A stretch of 64,000 bases of DNA from Streptomyces sp. NBC_01217 (GCF_035994185.1 NZ_CP108538.1:1178001-1242000); one strand, 5' to 3'; numbered from the stretch's first letter, positions 1-9,158 are shown. The notes: generated from the letters alone by a model not told the origin. Numbers and translations are program-made.

Positions 1-546
1 GGTGCCGCTGAGCACCAGCACGGCGACGGGCATCGCGAAGGCGGCGGTCGGCAGGATGATCGCGGGCAGGGTGTCGTAGAGCCCCATCTTGCCGATCAGC
101 AGATAGAGCGGCACGATCACCGCCTGCGCCGGGATCGCCACGCCGAGCAGGAAGGTCCGGAAGGCGAGCGACGAGAGACGGCCGCGGGTGCGTACCGCCA
201 CGTAGGCGACCGGCACCGAGAGCACCAGCACGATGGCCACGGTGGCCACAGCGACGATCGCGGTGTTGCCCAGCATCGAGAGGAAGCCGCTGTGCAGCAC
301 GGTGTTGTAGTTGTCGAGCGTCGGATTCGTCGGGAAGGCCAGCGGATCGCCGTTGAGCGCCTCGTCCTGGTGCATCAGCGACGAGGAGATCAGCGTGTAG
401 ATCGGCACGATCACGATGACCAGCCAGATCAGCGAGCCCAGTCCGGCCACCGGGTTGCCGCGCGGCCTCCAGCGGCGGCGGGAGCCTGCGGGGCGGCGGA
501 CGGGGTGTGTCATCGCCGGGGCCGCGGAGCGGGTGTCGTATGACAT
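1..546 (-). CDS. Sugar ABC transporter permease, MalG-like (partial)
   Basis: Second membrane permease of a CUT1-type carbohydrate ABC importer, cut by the left edge of the window. The frame opens at an ATG (546) four bases after the stop of the first permease and reads 182 codons without interruption. A charged, Arg-rich cytoplasmic N-terminus is followed by a membrane segment near residues 36-55 (core LIWLVIVIVPIYTLI) and more segments near residues 100-120 and 140-180. The family's EAA loop, which contacts the ATPase, should lie in the missing part. Spacing, strand and family order (binding protein, MalF-like, MalG-like) make this the third gene of one operon. The substrate cannot be read from the sequence. 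Confidence 0.93.
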   Translation of the reverse strand, partial: MSYDTRSAAPAMTHPVRRPAGSRRRWRPRGNPVAGLGSLIWLVIVIVPIYTLISSSLMHQDEALNGDPLAFPTNPTLDNYNTVLHSGFLSMLGNTAIVAVATVAIVLVLSVPVAYVAVRTRGRLSSLAFRTFLLGVAIPAQAVIVPLYLLIGKMGLYDTLPAIILPTAAFAMPVAVLVLSGT

Positions 547-550
547 CGCG

Positions 551-1480
551 TCACATACCTTCCCGGGTGGAGCGCATGTTCCCGAAGCCGCTGAAGCGGA
601 CGAGAATCAAGGACAGGCCGGTGGCCACGACGACGAGGGCGGTGGCGATGGCCGCCGCGTAGCCCAGGTCGTAGGTCTGGAATCCGGTCCGGTACATCAG
701 ATAGGGCAGGACCGTGGTGTCCGTGCCGGGACCGCCCTTGGTCATGATCAGCACGGTGTCGAAGTAGGTGAGCGAGCCGACGATCATCAGGACCGAAGAG
801 GTCGTCACGGTGTTGCGCAGCTGCGGCAGCGTGATGTGGAAGAACTGCCGCACCATGCCGGCGCCGTCGATGGCGGCCGCCTGGTAGAGGACTTCCGGGA
901 TCTGCCGTGTTCCGCCCTGGTAGATCAGGGTGTGGAAGGGCATGAACTGCCAGCCGCCGACGAACGCCACGGTGAGCAGCGCCCCGGTGGACGAGCCCAT
1001 GATGTTCGGGTCGATCCCGAACCAGGGGCCGATCTCCTTGATCACGCCGAAGTTGGGGTCCAGCAGGGCGTGGAAGAGCATCGCGATCGCGGTGGTGGAG
1101 AGCAGCAGCGGGATGAAGAAGATCGCTGAGAGCACGGTCCTGCTGCGCTGCCGGCCCGCCGCCCAGACACCGAGCAGCAGGGCCACGGGGGTCTGGAAGG
1201 CCCAGCTGACGGCGGTGAGCACCAGGCTCAGCCAGGCGGCCTGCCGGAACTCGGGGTCCTTGAACAGCCGGGTCCAGTTCTCCAGGCCGGCCGGGGTCGG
1301 GGAGTTGAGCCCGTCCCACTTGCAGAACGAGAGGTACACGGCGATCGCCAGCGGGACGATCGCGAAGACGGCGAAGAAGAGAATGCCGGGTACGGCCCAG
1401 CCGACCGGCGGGCGGCCGACGTTGCCGACGGCCGCCTTGCCCCTTCCGCTCGTCTTCGTGTGCGGAGTGTGGTGGGACAT
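551..1480 (-). CDS. Sugar ABC transporter permease, MalF-like
   Basis: First membrane permease of a carbohydrate ABC importer, 309 residues, normal length for the MalF-like CUT1 family. Six membrane segments are evident, the first near residues 30-50 (ILFFAVFAIVPLAIAVYLSF). The EAA loop that docks on the cytoplasmic ATPase is visible around residues 195-220 (YQAAAIDGAG followed by ITLPQL). The start ATG lies two bases after the stop of the binding-protein gene, so translation is probably coupled. No ATPase gene is visible; actinobacterial CUT1 systems usually share one MsiK-type ATPase encoded elsewhere. The long N-terminal Lys/Gly/Pro-rich tail before the first segment is common in Streptomyces. 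Confidence 0.95.
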   Translation of the reverse strand: MSHHTPHTKTSGRGKAAVGNVGRPPVGWAVPGILFFAVFAIVPLAIAVYLSFCKWDGLNSPTPAGLENWTRLFKDPEFRQAAWLSLVLTAVSWAFQTPVALLLGVWAAGRQRSRTVLSAIFFIPLLLSTTAIAMLFHALLDPNFGVIKEIGPWFGIDPNIMGSSTGALLTVAFVGGWQFMPFHTLIYQGGTRQIPEVLYQAAAIDGAGMVRQFFHITLPQLRNTVTTSSVLMIVGSLTYFDTVLIMTKGGPGTDTTVLPYLMYRTGFQTYDLGYAAAIATALVVVATGLSLILVRFSGFGNMRSTREGM

Positions 1481-1482
1481 TT

Positions 1483-2793
1483 TTACTTGACGGCCTTCAT
1501 TGCTGCGACGAACTGCTCAGGGGTGGACTTTCCGGCGAACAGCTTGCTGATCTCGGTGAGCAGCGGGGTGGCGTACTGGGACTCCAGCGCCTGGTCCCAC
1601 GAGAGCGTGAAGCTCGGGGCCTTCTGGACCATCTGGTACTGGTCGGCGGCGAACTGCGGGTTGGGCGAGGTGCTCAGCATCGACTCGGCGTTGGAGGTGG
1701 TGGGGATGTCACCGTTGTCCACCAGAGCCTTGGCGTACTTCTCGGACGCCATCGTCTTCAGGAAGGCGATCGCGGCGTCCTTGTGCTTCGTGCGGGCGTT
1801 GACGGACCAGTAGTTGGTGGGGTTGCCCACCACGTTCGCCGCGTCGCCGACGCCGCCGGCCACCGTCGGGAAGGCGGTCCAGCCGAGGTCCTTCTTGGCG
1901 AACTCGGGCGCCTTGCCCAGCTGGGTCGAGTACTCCCACGAACCCATCAGGTGCATGGCGGCCTTGCCCTTGTTGAGGAGGGTGGGGGCGCCGCCGTTGC
2001 CGTAGTCGACCGAGTTGAAGTTCTTGCCGAACGCGCCCTCGTCGACGAGCTCCTTGACGGTCTGGGCCGCCTTGAGGACCGCCGGGTCGCCCCAGCCGGA
2101 GGTGTCGCCGTCCTGGATCTTCCGGAAGACGTCGGGGCCGCCGACCCGGTCCAGCAGGTACTCCATCCACATCAGCTCGGGCCACTTGTCGGAGCCGCCG
2201 AGCGCGAAGGGGGTGATGCCCTTGCCCTTGAAGGTGGTGATGGCCTTCTGCAGGTCCTCCCAGGTCTTGGGGGCCTGGAGGTTGTTCTCGGCGAAGAGCG
2301 TCTTGTTGTAGAAGAGCATCACGGGCTGCATGCCGCGCATCGGCACCCCGTAGATCTTCCCGTCGAGGCTGCCCGCCGCCATGATCGACGGGAGGAAGCC
2401 GTCCTTCAGCGTGGGGTCGTTCTTGACCGTGTCGCTGAGGTCGACCAGCTGCTTGGCGTCGACGTACGGCTTGATGGAGCCGCCGCCCCAGTTGAAGAAG
2501 ACGTCCGGAGCGCTGGGCGAGCCCATGGAGCTGCGGAGCTTGTTCACGTAGTCGGTGCCGGGGACCGACACCAGCTTGACCTTGACCTTGGAGGTCTTGT
2601 TGAAGTCGTTGACCGCGGCCTGCTGAACCTTGACCGCGTCATCCCCGTACACGTAGGCGGTGATGGTGCCGCTGTCGCTGCCACCGGCCCCGCCGGAGCC
2701 GCAGCCGGCAAGCAGCCCAGCCATGACCATGGCCGCACCCGCCGCAGTCCATCTCGCTGTTCGCGTACCGTGAGTAAAAATGCCCGACCGCAT
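1483..2793 (-). CDS. Sugar ABC transporter substrate-binding lipoprotein
   Basis: Extracellular solute-binding protein (family 1) of 436 residues that captures the sugar outside the membrane and delivers it to the two permeases encoded next. The N-terminus is a lipoprotein signal: basic start, hydrophobic stretch and the lipobox LAGC with Cys near residue 31, followed by a Gly/Ser linker. The frame continues far upstream of this ATG, but only here is a signal peptide produced, and a GAGG ribosome-binding site lies seven bases before the ATG. First gene of the operon, divergent from the LacI-type regulator at 2944. Confidence 0.94.
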   Translation of the reverse strand: MRSGIFTHGTRTARWTAAGAAMVMAGLLAGCGSGGAGGSDSGTITAYVYGDDAVKVQQAAVNDFNKTSKVKVKLVSVPGTDYVNKLRSSMGSPSAPDVFFNWGGGSIKPYVDAKQLVDLSDTVKNDPTLKDGFLPSIMAAGSLDGKIYGVPMRGMQPVMLFYNKTLFAENNLQAPKTWEDLQKAITTFKGKGITPFALGGSDKWPELMWMEYLLDRVGGPDVFRKIQDGDTSGWGDPAVLKAAQTVKELVDEGAFGKNFNSVDYGNGGAPTLLNKGKAAMHLMGSWEYSTQLGKAPEFAKKDLGWTAFPTVAGGVGDAANVVGNPTNYWSVNARTKHKDAAIAFLKTMASEKYAKALVDNGDIPTTSNAESMLSTSPNPQFAADQYQMVQKAPSFTLSWDQALESQYATPLLTEISKLFAGKSTPEQFVAAMKAVK

Positions 2794-2806
2794 GACCGCA
2801 CCTCTG

Positions 2807-2836
2807 TCGAATGTTTCGGAGATTCGCTCGAATGTT
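2807..2836. promoter_or_regulatory. Repeated TCGAATGTT motif and palindrome, possible operator
   Basis: TCGAATGTT occurs at 2807-2815 and again at 2828-2836, 21 bases (two helical turns) apart, just before the start codon of the sugar-binding protein. The second copy overlaps the inverted repeat ATTCG-CT-CGAAT at 2822-2833. The position between divergent importer and LacI-family genes suits an operator, but the motif lacks the classical central CG of many LacI sites, so assignment is tentative. Confidence 0.35.
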
Positions 2837-2943
2837 GCCGGAACCGTACGATCGCGTTTCGGGCGCGTCAAGAGGTGTGGCGAGGTATTTTCCAAGCGGA
2901 GCCGACTGACCCTGCCAAGGCGGCGGGAGGCTAGGATTCCTGC

Positions 2944-4002
2944 ATGAGCCCCGCAAAGGTCCATCCCCAACAGGAGAAGACGCCAATCGGCGAGTCGCCG
3001 GAAGGCGGTGCCACGCTGGCTGAAATCGCCCGGGCCGCCGGAGTCTCGGCTCCGACAGTTTCGAAGGTGCTGAACGGACGCGCCGACGTCGCCCCGGCCA
3101 CGCGCACCAGGGTGGAGGAGCTGCTGCTGCTCCACGGCTACCGCCGCAGGCGCGGCTCCACGGCGCAGTCCCAGCTGATCGACCTGGTCTTCCACGAGCT
3201 GGACAGCGCCTGGGCCATGGAGGTCGTCCGCGGGGTGGAGAACGTCGCCCGGGAGGAAGGGCTGAGTCTGGTGCTCTCCGAGAGCGCCGGCCGGCTGACC
3301 CCGGGGCAGACCTGGGTGGACGGCGTGCTGGCCCGTCGGCCGGTCGGGGTGATCCTGGTGCTCTCGGACCTGACGGCCGCCCAGCGCGCCCAGCTGACCA
3401 GCCGCAACATCCCGTACGCCGTGGTCGACCCGGCGGGCGACCCGGGTGACGACGTGCCGTCGGTCGGGACCACCAACTGGCAGGGCGGGCTGGCGGCCAC
3501 CCGCCATCTGACCGGGCTCGGACACCGTCGGATCGGCGTCGTCAGCGGCCCGTCCCGCATGATGTGCAGCCGCGCCCGCGTCGACGGCTACCGGGCGGCA
3601 CTGGAGACCGCGGGCCTGCCCTTCGATCCGGAGCTGATCCGGGAGGGCGAGTTCCACCACGAGGACGGTTACGCGGCCGGTCTCGAACTCCTGCAACTGC
3701 CCGAGCCGCCCACCGCCCTGTTCGCGGGCAACGATCTCCAGGCCCTCGGCATCTACGAGGCAGCCCGCGAGCTGGGGCTGCGCATCCCGGAGGACCTCAG
3801 CGTCGTCGGGTTCGACGATCTGCCGCTCACCCGGTGGATCGGGCCGCCGCTGACCACGGTGCGCCAGCCGCTCATCGAGATGGCCGAGACGGCGGCCCGG
3901 CTGGTCCTCGACCTCGGCCGGGGCGACCGGCCCGCGACCACCCGGGTCGACCTCGCTACGAATCTGGTGGTACGCAGCAGCACCGCCCGGCCCCGCGACT
4001 GA
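2944..4002 (+). CDS. LacI-family transcriptional regulator
   Basis: DNA-binding repressor or activator of the LacI/GalR family, 352 residues. A LacI-type helix-turn-helix lies near residues 23-48 ([22 protein letters not shown]), followed by the hinge helix and a periplasmic-binding-protein-like effector domain to the end, including the conserved [12 protein letters not shown] segment. The N-terminal extension of about 20 residues is longer than usual. The ATG is preceded at seven bases by AGGA. It diverges from the sugar ABC operon and most likely controls it in response to the imported sugar or a derivative; this is inference from position. Confidence 0.94.
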   Translation: MSPAKVHPQQEKTPIGESPEGGATLAEIARAAGVSAPTVSKVLNGRADVAPATRTRVEELLLLHGYRRRRGSTAQSQLIDLVFHELDSAWAMEVVRGVENVAREEGLSLVLSESAGRLTPGQTWVDGVLARRPVGVILVLSDLTAAQRAQLTSRNIPYAVVDPAGDPGDDVPSVGTTNWQGGLAATRHLTGLGHRRIGVVSGPSRMMCSRARVDGYRAALETAGLPFDPELIREGEFHHEDGYAAGLELLQLPEPPTALFAGNDLQALGIYEAARELGLRIPEDLSVVGFDDLPLTRWIGPPLTTVRQPLIEMAETAARLVLDLGRGDRPATTRVDLATNLVVRSSTARPRD

Positions 4003-4032
4003 CCCCTGCGGCCCGCTTCCGCACCCCGCTCA

Positions 4033-4062
4033 CCCGGTCGGGCCGCCGCGGGCCGGACCGGG
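4033..4062. terminator. Hairpin between convergent genes
   Basis: A GC-rich inverted repeat (CCCGGTCGGGCC pairing with GGCCGGACCGGG, one mismatch, short loop) lies between the LacI-type regulator and the convergent cupin gene. It has no U tract, as is usual for Streptomyces, and could serve both strands. Confidence 0.5.
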
Positions 4063-4094
4063 CGCGCGTACCGCCCCGGTGACGCCGGGGCCGG

Positions 4095-4811
4095 TCAGCC
4101 GCGGTAGACGTCCAGCCGCCCGCACATGCCGAACCTTCCGTACGCGGAGGGCTGTTCGGCGTGCACACAGGCGTCGGCGAGGTAACCGCCTTCGCCGCGC
4201 GCCAGAGCGTCCAGCTGTCCGCCGGTCACCTCGGACGCCGCGGCGGCCCCCTGCTGCCATCGCCCCCGCCAGTCCTCGGTCCTCGGGCGTACGAGTGCGG
4301 CCGCGGCCCGGTGGAAGGCGGCGAGCGGTCCGGGATCGCCCGCCTCGGTGGCCCGGCGCAGTGCGAGGAAGCCCTCGACGGCGAGATCACGGCGGGTGCG
4401 GGCGGCCCGTTCCTGTTGCTCCTCGGAGCCGTCGGCGGGAAGGGTGACCGCCGCCCGGTAGGCGTCGGGGTCCGCAAGGCGGCCCGGCGGCAGGGTGAGT
4501 ACGGCGTCACCGGCCTCGGGCAGCCCGCTGTTCTCCATGAGGACGACGATGCGCAGCCCGTCCTCGTTGACGAGGCGGTGGATCGTGCCGGGTGTGAACC
4601 AGACCAGGCCGCCCGGGGCCAGCGGCGTCTGCCGGAACCCCGACGCCGTGAGGGTCTGCACCGAGCCCCTGCCCCCGACCACCACGTACCCCTCGGAACA
4701 GGTGAGATGGAGATGAGGCGTCCCACCGCGCAGGCCGTCCACGGCGGGCCAGTCGTAGACCCGCAGGTGGGAGACGGCGACGGCGCCGGGCAGCCCTTCG
4801 AAGGTCGGCAC
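4095..4811 (-). CDS. Cupin-domain protein
   Basis: Soluble protein of 238 residues with a single cupin fold in the N-terminal half. The motif HLHLTCSEGYVVVGGRG gives the first cupin box with two His and one Glu as likely metal ligands, and the second box is seen around GLVWFTPGTIHRLVN. The C-terminal 110 residues are Ala/Arg-rich and helical, with no recognised domain. Of the possible starts, GTG at 4811 is chosen because GGGGAG lies six bases upstream; the frame stays open to 4916 but gives no better site. A LacI-type operator lies 54 bases before the start. The catalytic or sugar-binding role is unknown; similar cupins are often found beside sugar-uptake genes. Confidence 0.8.
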   Translation of the reverse strand: MPTFEGLPGAVAVSHLRVYDWPAVDGLRGGTPHLHLTCSEGYVVVGGRGSVQTLTASGFRQTPLAPGGLVWFTPGTIHRLVNEDGLRIVVLMENSGLPEAGDAVLTLPPGRLADPDAYRAAVTLPADGSEEQQERAARTRRDLAVEGFLALRRATEAGDPGPLAAFHRAAAALVRPRTEDWRGRWQQGAAAASEVTGGQLDALARGEGGYLADACVHAEQPSAYGRFGMCGRLDVYRG

Positions 4812-4864
4812 AGCTGCTCCCCGCTCTCTCCGCGATGGCGCCCGGCAAGCCGTGAGGGCACCCA

Positions 4865-4877
4865 GCAAGCGCTTTCC
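4865..4877. promoter_or_regulatory. LacI/CcpA-type operator-like palindrome
   Basis: GCAAGCGCTTTCC contains the perfect palindrome AAGCGCTT with the central CG typical of LacI-family operators. It sits about 54 bases upstream of the GTG of the cupin gene, in the place expected for a repressor site. The LacI-type regulator at 2944 is the obvious candidate to bind it, although no matching copy was seen before the ABC operon. Confidence 0.5.
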
Positions 4878-5014
4878 ACACCCCCTGCACCGTACCTTCG
4901 CCGACCGCGGGAGCAACAGGGTGCGGGTGTCCGGGGCTGGGCTGCGGGCCGCTGTCAGTGGCGGGGTGCAGACTGACCCGTATCCGGCACAACGGCGTTT
5001 CGGGAGGTTCGGTC

Positions 5015-6103
5015 ATGACCGACGTACTGCTCACCGTGGGCACCCGCAAAGGACTCTTCATCGGCCGCAGGCGCGGCGGCTCCTGGGAGTTCGACGGCCC
5101 GCACTTCAATGCCCAGGCGATCTACTCGATCGCCATCGACACCCGCGGACAGGTCCCCCGGCTGCTGGTCGGCGGGGACAGCGCGCACTGGGGCCCATCG
5201 GTCTTCCGCTCCGACGACCTGGGCACCACCTGGATCGAACCACCACAACCGGCCGTGAAGTTCCCGCAGTTCACCGAGGCGTCGCTGGAGCGGGTCTGGC
5301 AGCTGCACCCGGCGGGCCCCGAGGCACCCGATGTCGTGTATGCGGGGACGGAGCCGGCGGCACTGTTCCGTTCCGAGGACGGCGGGGTGACCTTCGAGCT
5401 GGTCCGCCCGCTGTGGGAGCATCCGACGCGCTCGAAGTGGGTGCCGGGTGGGGGCGGCGAGGGTCTGCACACCATCCTCACGGACCGACGGGACGCCCGG
5501 GCCGTGACGGTCGCCGTCTCCACGGCCGGGGTGTTCCGCACCGAGAACGGCGGTGCGAGCTGGGCCCCGTCGAACAAGGGAGTGTCGGCGGTCTTCCTCC
5601 CCGACCCGAATCCGGAGTTCGGCCAGTGCGTCCACAAGGTGGCCCGGGACGCGATCGATCCCGACCGGCTCTATCTCCAGAACCACTGGGGCGTGTTCCG
5701 GAGCGACGACTCCGGGGACAACTGGACGGACATCGGCCGGGGCCTGCCCTCCGATTTCGGTTTCGCCGTGGCGGCGCACCCGCACCGTGCGGACACGGCG
5801 TACGTCTTCCCGATCAACGCCGACGCGGACCGCGTGCCGGCCGGGCGGCGCTGCCGGGTCTTCCGCACCGGCGACGCGGGCAGCAACTGGGAGCCCCTGT
5901 CGGCGGGCCTGCCCGAGGAGACGCATTACGGCACGGTGCTGCGCGACGCGCTCTGTACGGACGACGCCGACCCGGCGGGCGTCTACTTCGGCAATCGCAA
6001 CGGCGAGGTGTACGCGAGCGCGGACGACGGGGACAGCTGGCAGCAACTCGCCTCGCATCTGCCGGATGTTCTCTGTGTCCGGGCGGCGGTCACCGGGGGC
6101 TGA
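5015..6103 (+). CDS. BNR/VPS10-type beta-propeller protein
   Basis: Protein of 362 residues with repeated Asp-box (BNR) motifs of the type S-x-D-x-G-x-x-W: VFRSDDLGTTW near residue 65, LFRSEDGGVTF, VFRTENGGASW, VFRSDDSGDNW, VFRTGDAGSNW and VYASADDGDSW. This is the layout of the sialidase/Vps10-like propellers called exo-alpha-sialidase or WD40/YVTN/BNR-like protein in actinobacteria. No signal peptide is present, so it is probably cytoplasmic, and the sialidase catalytic Arg triad cannot be recognised; enzymatic sialidase activity is doubtful. ATG at 5015 has GGGAGG seven bases before it. Confidence 0.85.
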   Translation: MTDVLLTVGTRKGLFIGRRRGGSWEFDGPHFNAQAIYSIAIDTRGQVPRLLVGGDSAHWGPSVFRSDDLGTTWIEPPQPAVKFPQFTEASLERVWQLHPAGPEAPDVVYAGTEPAALFRSEDGGVTFELVRPLWEHPTRSKWVPGGGGEGLHTILTDRRDARAVTVAVSTAGVFRTENGGASWAPSNKGVSAVFLPDPNPEFGQCVHKVARDAIDPDRLYLQNHWGVFRSDDSGDNWTDIGRGLPSDFGFAVAAHPHRADTAYVFPINADADRVPAGRRCRVFRTGDAGSNWEPLSAGLPEETHYGTVLRDALCTDDADPAGVYFGNRNGEVYASADDGDSWQQLASHLPDVLCVRAAVTGG

Positions 6104-6130
6104 CCGGTCGGGAGGTTTCTTCCTCGCGAC

Positions 6131-6161
6131 GGCCGCCGCCGGTCCCGGACCGGCGGCGGCC
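6131..6161. terminator. Perfect 15-bp hairpin between convergent genes
   Basis: GGCCGCCGCCGGTCC and its exact reverse complement are separated by a single base, between the ends of the BNR protein gene and ung. A bidirectional intrinsic terminator without U tract is the simplest reading. Confidence 0.75.
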
Positions 6162-6166
6162 GTGCC

Positions 6167-6844
6167 TCAGGGCAGCTGCCAGTCCACCGGCTGGGCGCCC
6201 TGGCCGAGCAGGAGTTCGTTGGTGCGGCTGAACGGGCGCGAGCCGAAGAAACCGCGGTCCGCCGACATGGGCGAGGGGTGCGCGGACTCGATGGCCGGGA
6301 AGCCGTCGAGGAACGGTCGCAGATTACGGGCGTCGCGCCCCCACAGCACGGACACCAGCGGCTTGCCCCGCGCGGCCAGGGCCCGGATGGCCTGTTCGGT
6401 CACTTCCTCCCAACCCTTGCCCCGGTGCGCGCCGGGTTTACGGGGCGCCGTGGTGAGCGCCCTGTTCAGCAGCAGCACGCCCTGGCGCGTCCACGGCGTC
6501 AGATCGCCGTTGGAGGGCCGCGAAAGCCCCAGGTCCGTGTGCAGCTCACGGAAGATGTTCTCCAGACTCCCGGGCAGCTGACGGACCTCGGGGGCCACCG
6601 AGAAGCTCAGCCCCATGGCCATCCCGGGCGTCGGGTAGGGGTCCTGACCGACGATCAGGACCCTTACCTCGTCGAAGGGTTGCTGGAACGCGCGCAGTAC
6701 GTTCGCGCCGGCCGGCAGATAGGTGCGGCCGGCTGCTACCTCCGCACGGAGGAAATCGCCCATCGCTGCGATGCGCCCGGCCACAGGGGCGAGCGCCTCG
6801 GCCCATCCGGGCTCGACTACTTCATTCAACGGTCGTGGTGCCAC
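6167..6844 (-). CDS. ung: Uracil-DNA glycosylase, family 1
   Basis: DNA repair enzyme that removes uracil from DNA in the cytoplasm, 225 residues, normal family length. The water-activating motif GQDPYP lies near residue 66 with the catalytic Asp, followed by [10 protein letters not shown]; the minor-groove loop motif HPSPMS with the catalytic His lies near residue 190, and GVLLLN near 126 forms the uracil pocket. The start is a GTG with only a weak upstream purine stretch, and [10 protein letters not shown] is a typical N-terminus. It stands alone, convergent with the BNR gene and divergent from the sugar-kinase-like gene. Confidence 0.97.
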   Translation of the reverse strand: MAPRPLNEVVEPGWAEALAPVAGRIAAMGDFLRAEVAAGRTYLPAGANVLRAFQQPFDEVRVLIVGQDPYPTPGMAMGLSFSVAPEVRQLPGSLENIFRELHTDLGLSRPSNGDLTPWTRQGVLLLNRALTTAPRKPGAHRGKGWEEVTEQAIRALAARGKPLVSVLWGRDARNLRPFLDGFPAIESAHPSPMSADRGFFGSRPFSRTNELLLGQGAQPVDWQLP

Positions 6845-6990
6845 AAAACATCACTCTACCGGCGTACACGACCCGCTCACCGCCGATGTGTTGGCTTCCG
6901 CGGCCGGTCCCCCGTACGCGCCGAATCCCGTCTTCGGAGCACGGGATAGGCTGCCGCCGTCATTCCCCTGTTTTCCCGTTCCCATCCCCT

Positions 6991-7030
6991 TCCCTTACCG
7001 TCCCTCCCCGTCCCTTCCCGTCCCTTCCCG
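6991..7030 (+). repeat. Pyrimidine-rich decamer repeat TCCCTTCCCG
   Basis: Four tandem decamers lie in the leader of the kinase-like gene at 7051: TCCCTTACCG, TCCCTCCCCG and two exact TCCCTTCCCG copies. The surrounding tract from about 6961 to 7038 is nearly all C and T on this strand. It lies directly before the ribosome-binding site, so it is probably in the 5' untranslated region. Confidence 0.8.
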
Positions 7031-7050
7031 TTCTCTCCTGGAGCCGGTTC

Positions 7051-8079
7051 ATGAGCTCACGCAAGCGTTCACCGGGGCCGTTCGTGCTCGGTGTGGACTC
7101 GGGCGGCTCCGGGCTGCGGGTGGCGCTGGGCACCGTCGGCACGCCCGCCCCGGTGGACACGACGGTGTGCGCCGAGCCGGTACGCACCGGACCTGCGGGG
7201 ATCGATGCGGGCCATCTGCTGGAGCAACTGCTGCCCGCCGCCGGCCGGCTGCTGGAGCAGCACGGCGGCGGTGACGGCTCCCCGATCGCCGCCGTGGCGA
7301 TCGGCGCCGCCGGTATGGCGACGCTCGGCGGGCAGCTGCGCGCCGAGCTGCCTTCGGCCCTGGAGGGCGCACTCGGCGTGCGCCGGCTCGCTCTCGCCGC
7401 CGATGCGGTGACCGCGTACGCGGGCGCGGTCGGTCAGCGCCCGGGAGCGGTCGTCGCGGCGGGCACGGGCATGATCGCGCTGGGCACGGATCTGCTGAGC
7501 TGGCGCCGGGCCGACGGCTGGGGGCATCTGCTGGGTGACAGCGGCGGAGGCGCCTGGATCGGGCGGGCCGGGCTCGACGCGGCCATGCGCGCCCATGACG
7601 GGCGGCGCGGCGGGTCCGCCGCGCTGCTGGCCCGGCTGGAGGCGGTGTTCGGGCCGGCGCCGGAGCTGCCGGGGCTGCTCTATCCGCGTACGGACCGGCC
7701 TGCCGTACTGGCCTCGTTCGCACCCGAGGTCGCCGCGTGCGCCGGGCACGATCCGATCGCCGCGGGCATTCTGCGCCAGGCCGCCGGACATATCGCGGAG
7801 GCGGCCGCGGCGGTGTGCCCGAAGGCCGGGGCCGACGACGAACCGTGCGAAGTGGCCCTGACGGGCGGCCTGTTCCGGATGGGCGATCCGCTGCTCGTGC
7901 CGCTGGGGGAGGAGTTGTCCCGGCAGATCCCGCAGGCACGGACGGTCCCCGGTTCGGGTGATCCACTGACCGGTGCGCTGTCCATCGCCCAGGCGCTGGC
8001 GGCCGGGGATCTGCAACTGCCCCGCCATCCGACGCTGCTCTGCGTACCCGGTGACGGGCCTGGGCAGGAGTCCTCATAG
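7051..8079 (+). CDS. BadF/BadG/BcrA/BcrD-type ATPase, probable N-acetylglucosamine kinase
   Basis: Protein of 342 residues of the ASKHA sugar-kinase/ATPase superfamily. The phosphate-1 motif GVDSGGSGLRVAL lies near residue 11, the phosphate-2 and ATP-binding region AAGTGMIALG near 138, followed by GWGHLLGDSGGGAWIG, a signature of GlcNAc-kinase-like members, and the adenosine motif ALTGGLF near 270. Expected reaction: ATP-dependent phosphorylation of an amino sugar, feeding amino-sugar catabolism or cell-wall recycling; substrate is inferred only from the family. ATG at 7051 is preceded by GGAG at seven bases; upstream in-frame starts would add a low-complexity leader. No DasR-type box was seen upstream. 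Confidence 0.85.
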   Translation: MSSRKRSPGPFVLGVDSGGSGLRVALGTVGTPAPVDTTVCAEPVRTGPAGIDAGHLLEQLLPAAGRLLEQHGGGDGSPIAAVAIGAAGMATLGGQLRAELPSALEGALGVRRLALAADAVTAYAGAVGQRPGAVVAAGTGMIALGTDLLSWRRADGWGHLLGDSGGGAWIGRAGLDAAMRAHDGRRGGSAALLARLEAVFGPAPELPGLLYPRTDRPAVLASFAPEVAACAGHDPIAAGILRQAAGHIAEAAAAVCPKAGADDEPCEVALTGGLFRMGDPLLVPLGEELSRQIPQARTVPGSGDPLTGALSIAQALAAGDLQLPRHPTLLCVPGDGPGQESS

Positions 8080-8198
8080 GGGGCGACAGAGCAGGACAGT
8101 CGATAAGTAAGCCTCTCATCGGATAAAAGCGGACAGATAACGCCCTGCTGGGCCCTCCCCGAACAGGGAGCCACCCAAAACCAGTAGCATGCGGCGCC

Positions 8199-9122
8199 AT
8201 GAGCACCCCCACTGGGCCCGCTTCCGGCCTGCCTGTACGAATGCCGCGACCTCGCCAGTCCGGACGGCACCGCCGCCCGGAGCCCGTGGTCGCGCCTGAG
8301 GGCGCTGCCGCGCTCGTTCTCGCCGTTCCCGGTACCCCCTCCTCGGCCACGCGCAGCCTGGCCGAGGAGGTGATCAGCATCGCCCGTTCCGAGCTGCCCG
8401 GCCTCGATGCCCGGATCGGCTACCTCGACGGCGACGATGCCGAGTACCCGAAGCTTTCTTCCGTACTCACCCATGGCGCCGCCGAGCGCGTCGCGCGCCT
8501 CGAGCAGGCGCGGGCAGCGGGCCGTGAGGTCGCCGAGCCCGAGGGGCCGTCCGCCGTCGTGGTGCCGCTGCTCGCGGGGCCGGACAGCGCCCTGATCCGG
8601 CGGATACGGCAGGCCCTGATGGACAGCGGTACGCAGGTCGAGCTGACCGATGTGCTCGGTCCGCACCCGCTGCTCGCCGAGGCACTGCACGTACGGCTCT
8701 CCGAGGCGGGTCTGGCCCGCGCCGACCGTGCCAGGCTCTTCACGGTGGCCACGGCCGCCGACGGCATCGTGCTGGCCACGGTCGGCGGCGAGGAGGCGGT
8801 GCAGGCAGCCGGGATCACCGGCATGCTGCTGGCCGCCCGGCTGGCGGTACCCGTGATGGCCGCCGCGCTCGATGTGGAGGGCTCCGTCGCGTCGATCGCC
8901 GAGCAGCTCACGGGCTCCGGTTCGGTGCAGCTCGCGCTGGCCCCGTACCTCATCGGCCCCGAGGTGGCCGAAGGGCTGCTGGACGCCGCCGCGAAGGAGG
9001 CGGGCTGCGCGACGGCCGAGCCGCTCGGCGCGTATCCGGCGGTCGGCAAGCTCGTGCTGTCGATGTACATGACGGCGCTCGGTATCGCGCCGACCGCGTC
9101 GCAGGGCGCTCAGGCGCACTGA
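8199..9122 (+). CDS. Sirohydrochlorin chelatase (CbiX)-like protein lacking metal-binding His
   Basis: Protein of 307 residues with the two-lobed CbiX/SirB fold pattern: lobe one around ALVLAVPGTPSSATRSL and VVPLLAGPDSALIRRI, lobe two around ADGIVLATVGG and LALAPYLIGPEVAEGL. True chelatases carry His in the corresponding HG and G-x-H positions to hold cobalt, iron or nickel; here both are replaced (VPGT and AGPD). The family resemblance is clear, but chelatase activity is doubtful and a non-catalytic or altered role is possible. The first 40 residues are Arg/Pro-rich and probably disordered. No siroheme or cobalamin genes are adjacent. Confidence 0.75.
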   Translation: MSTPTGPASGLPVRMPRPRQSGRHRRPEPVVAPEGAAALVLAVPGTPSSATRSLAEEVISIARSELPGLDARIGYLDGDDAEYPKLSSVLTHGAAERVARLEQARAAGREVAEPEGPSAVVVPLLAGPDSALIRRIRQALMDSGTQVELTDVLGPHPLLAEALHVRLSEAGLARADRARLFTVATAADGIVLATVGGEEAVQAAGITGMLLAARLAVPVMAAALDVEGSVASIAEQLTGSGSVQLALAPYLIGPEVAEGLLDAAAKEAGCATAEPLGAYPAVGKLVLSMYMTALGIAPTASQGAQAH

Positions 9123-9158
9123 CCCGGTGCCGGGTGCGCCCGGCGGCCGTCCGTCATC

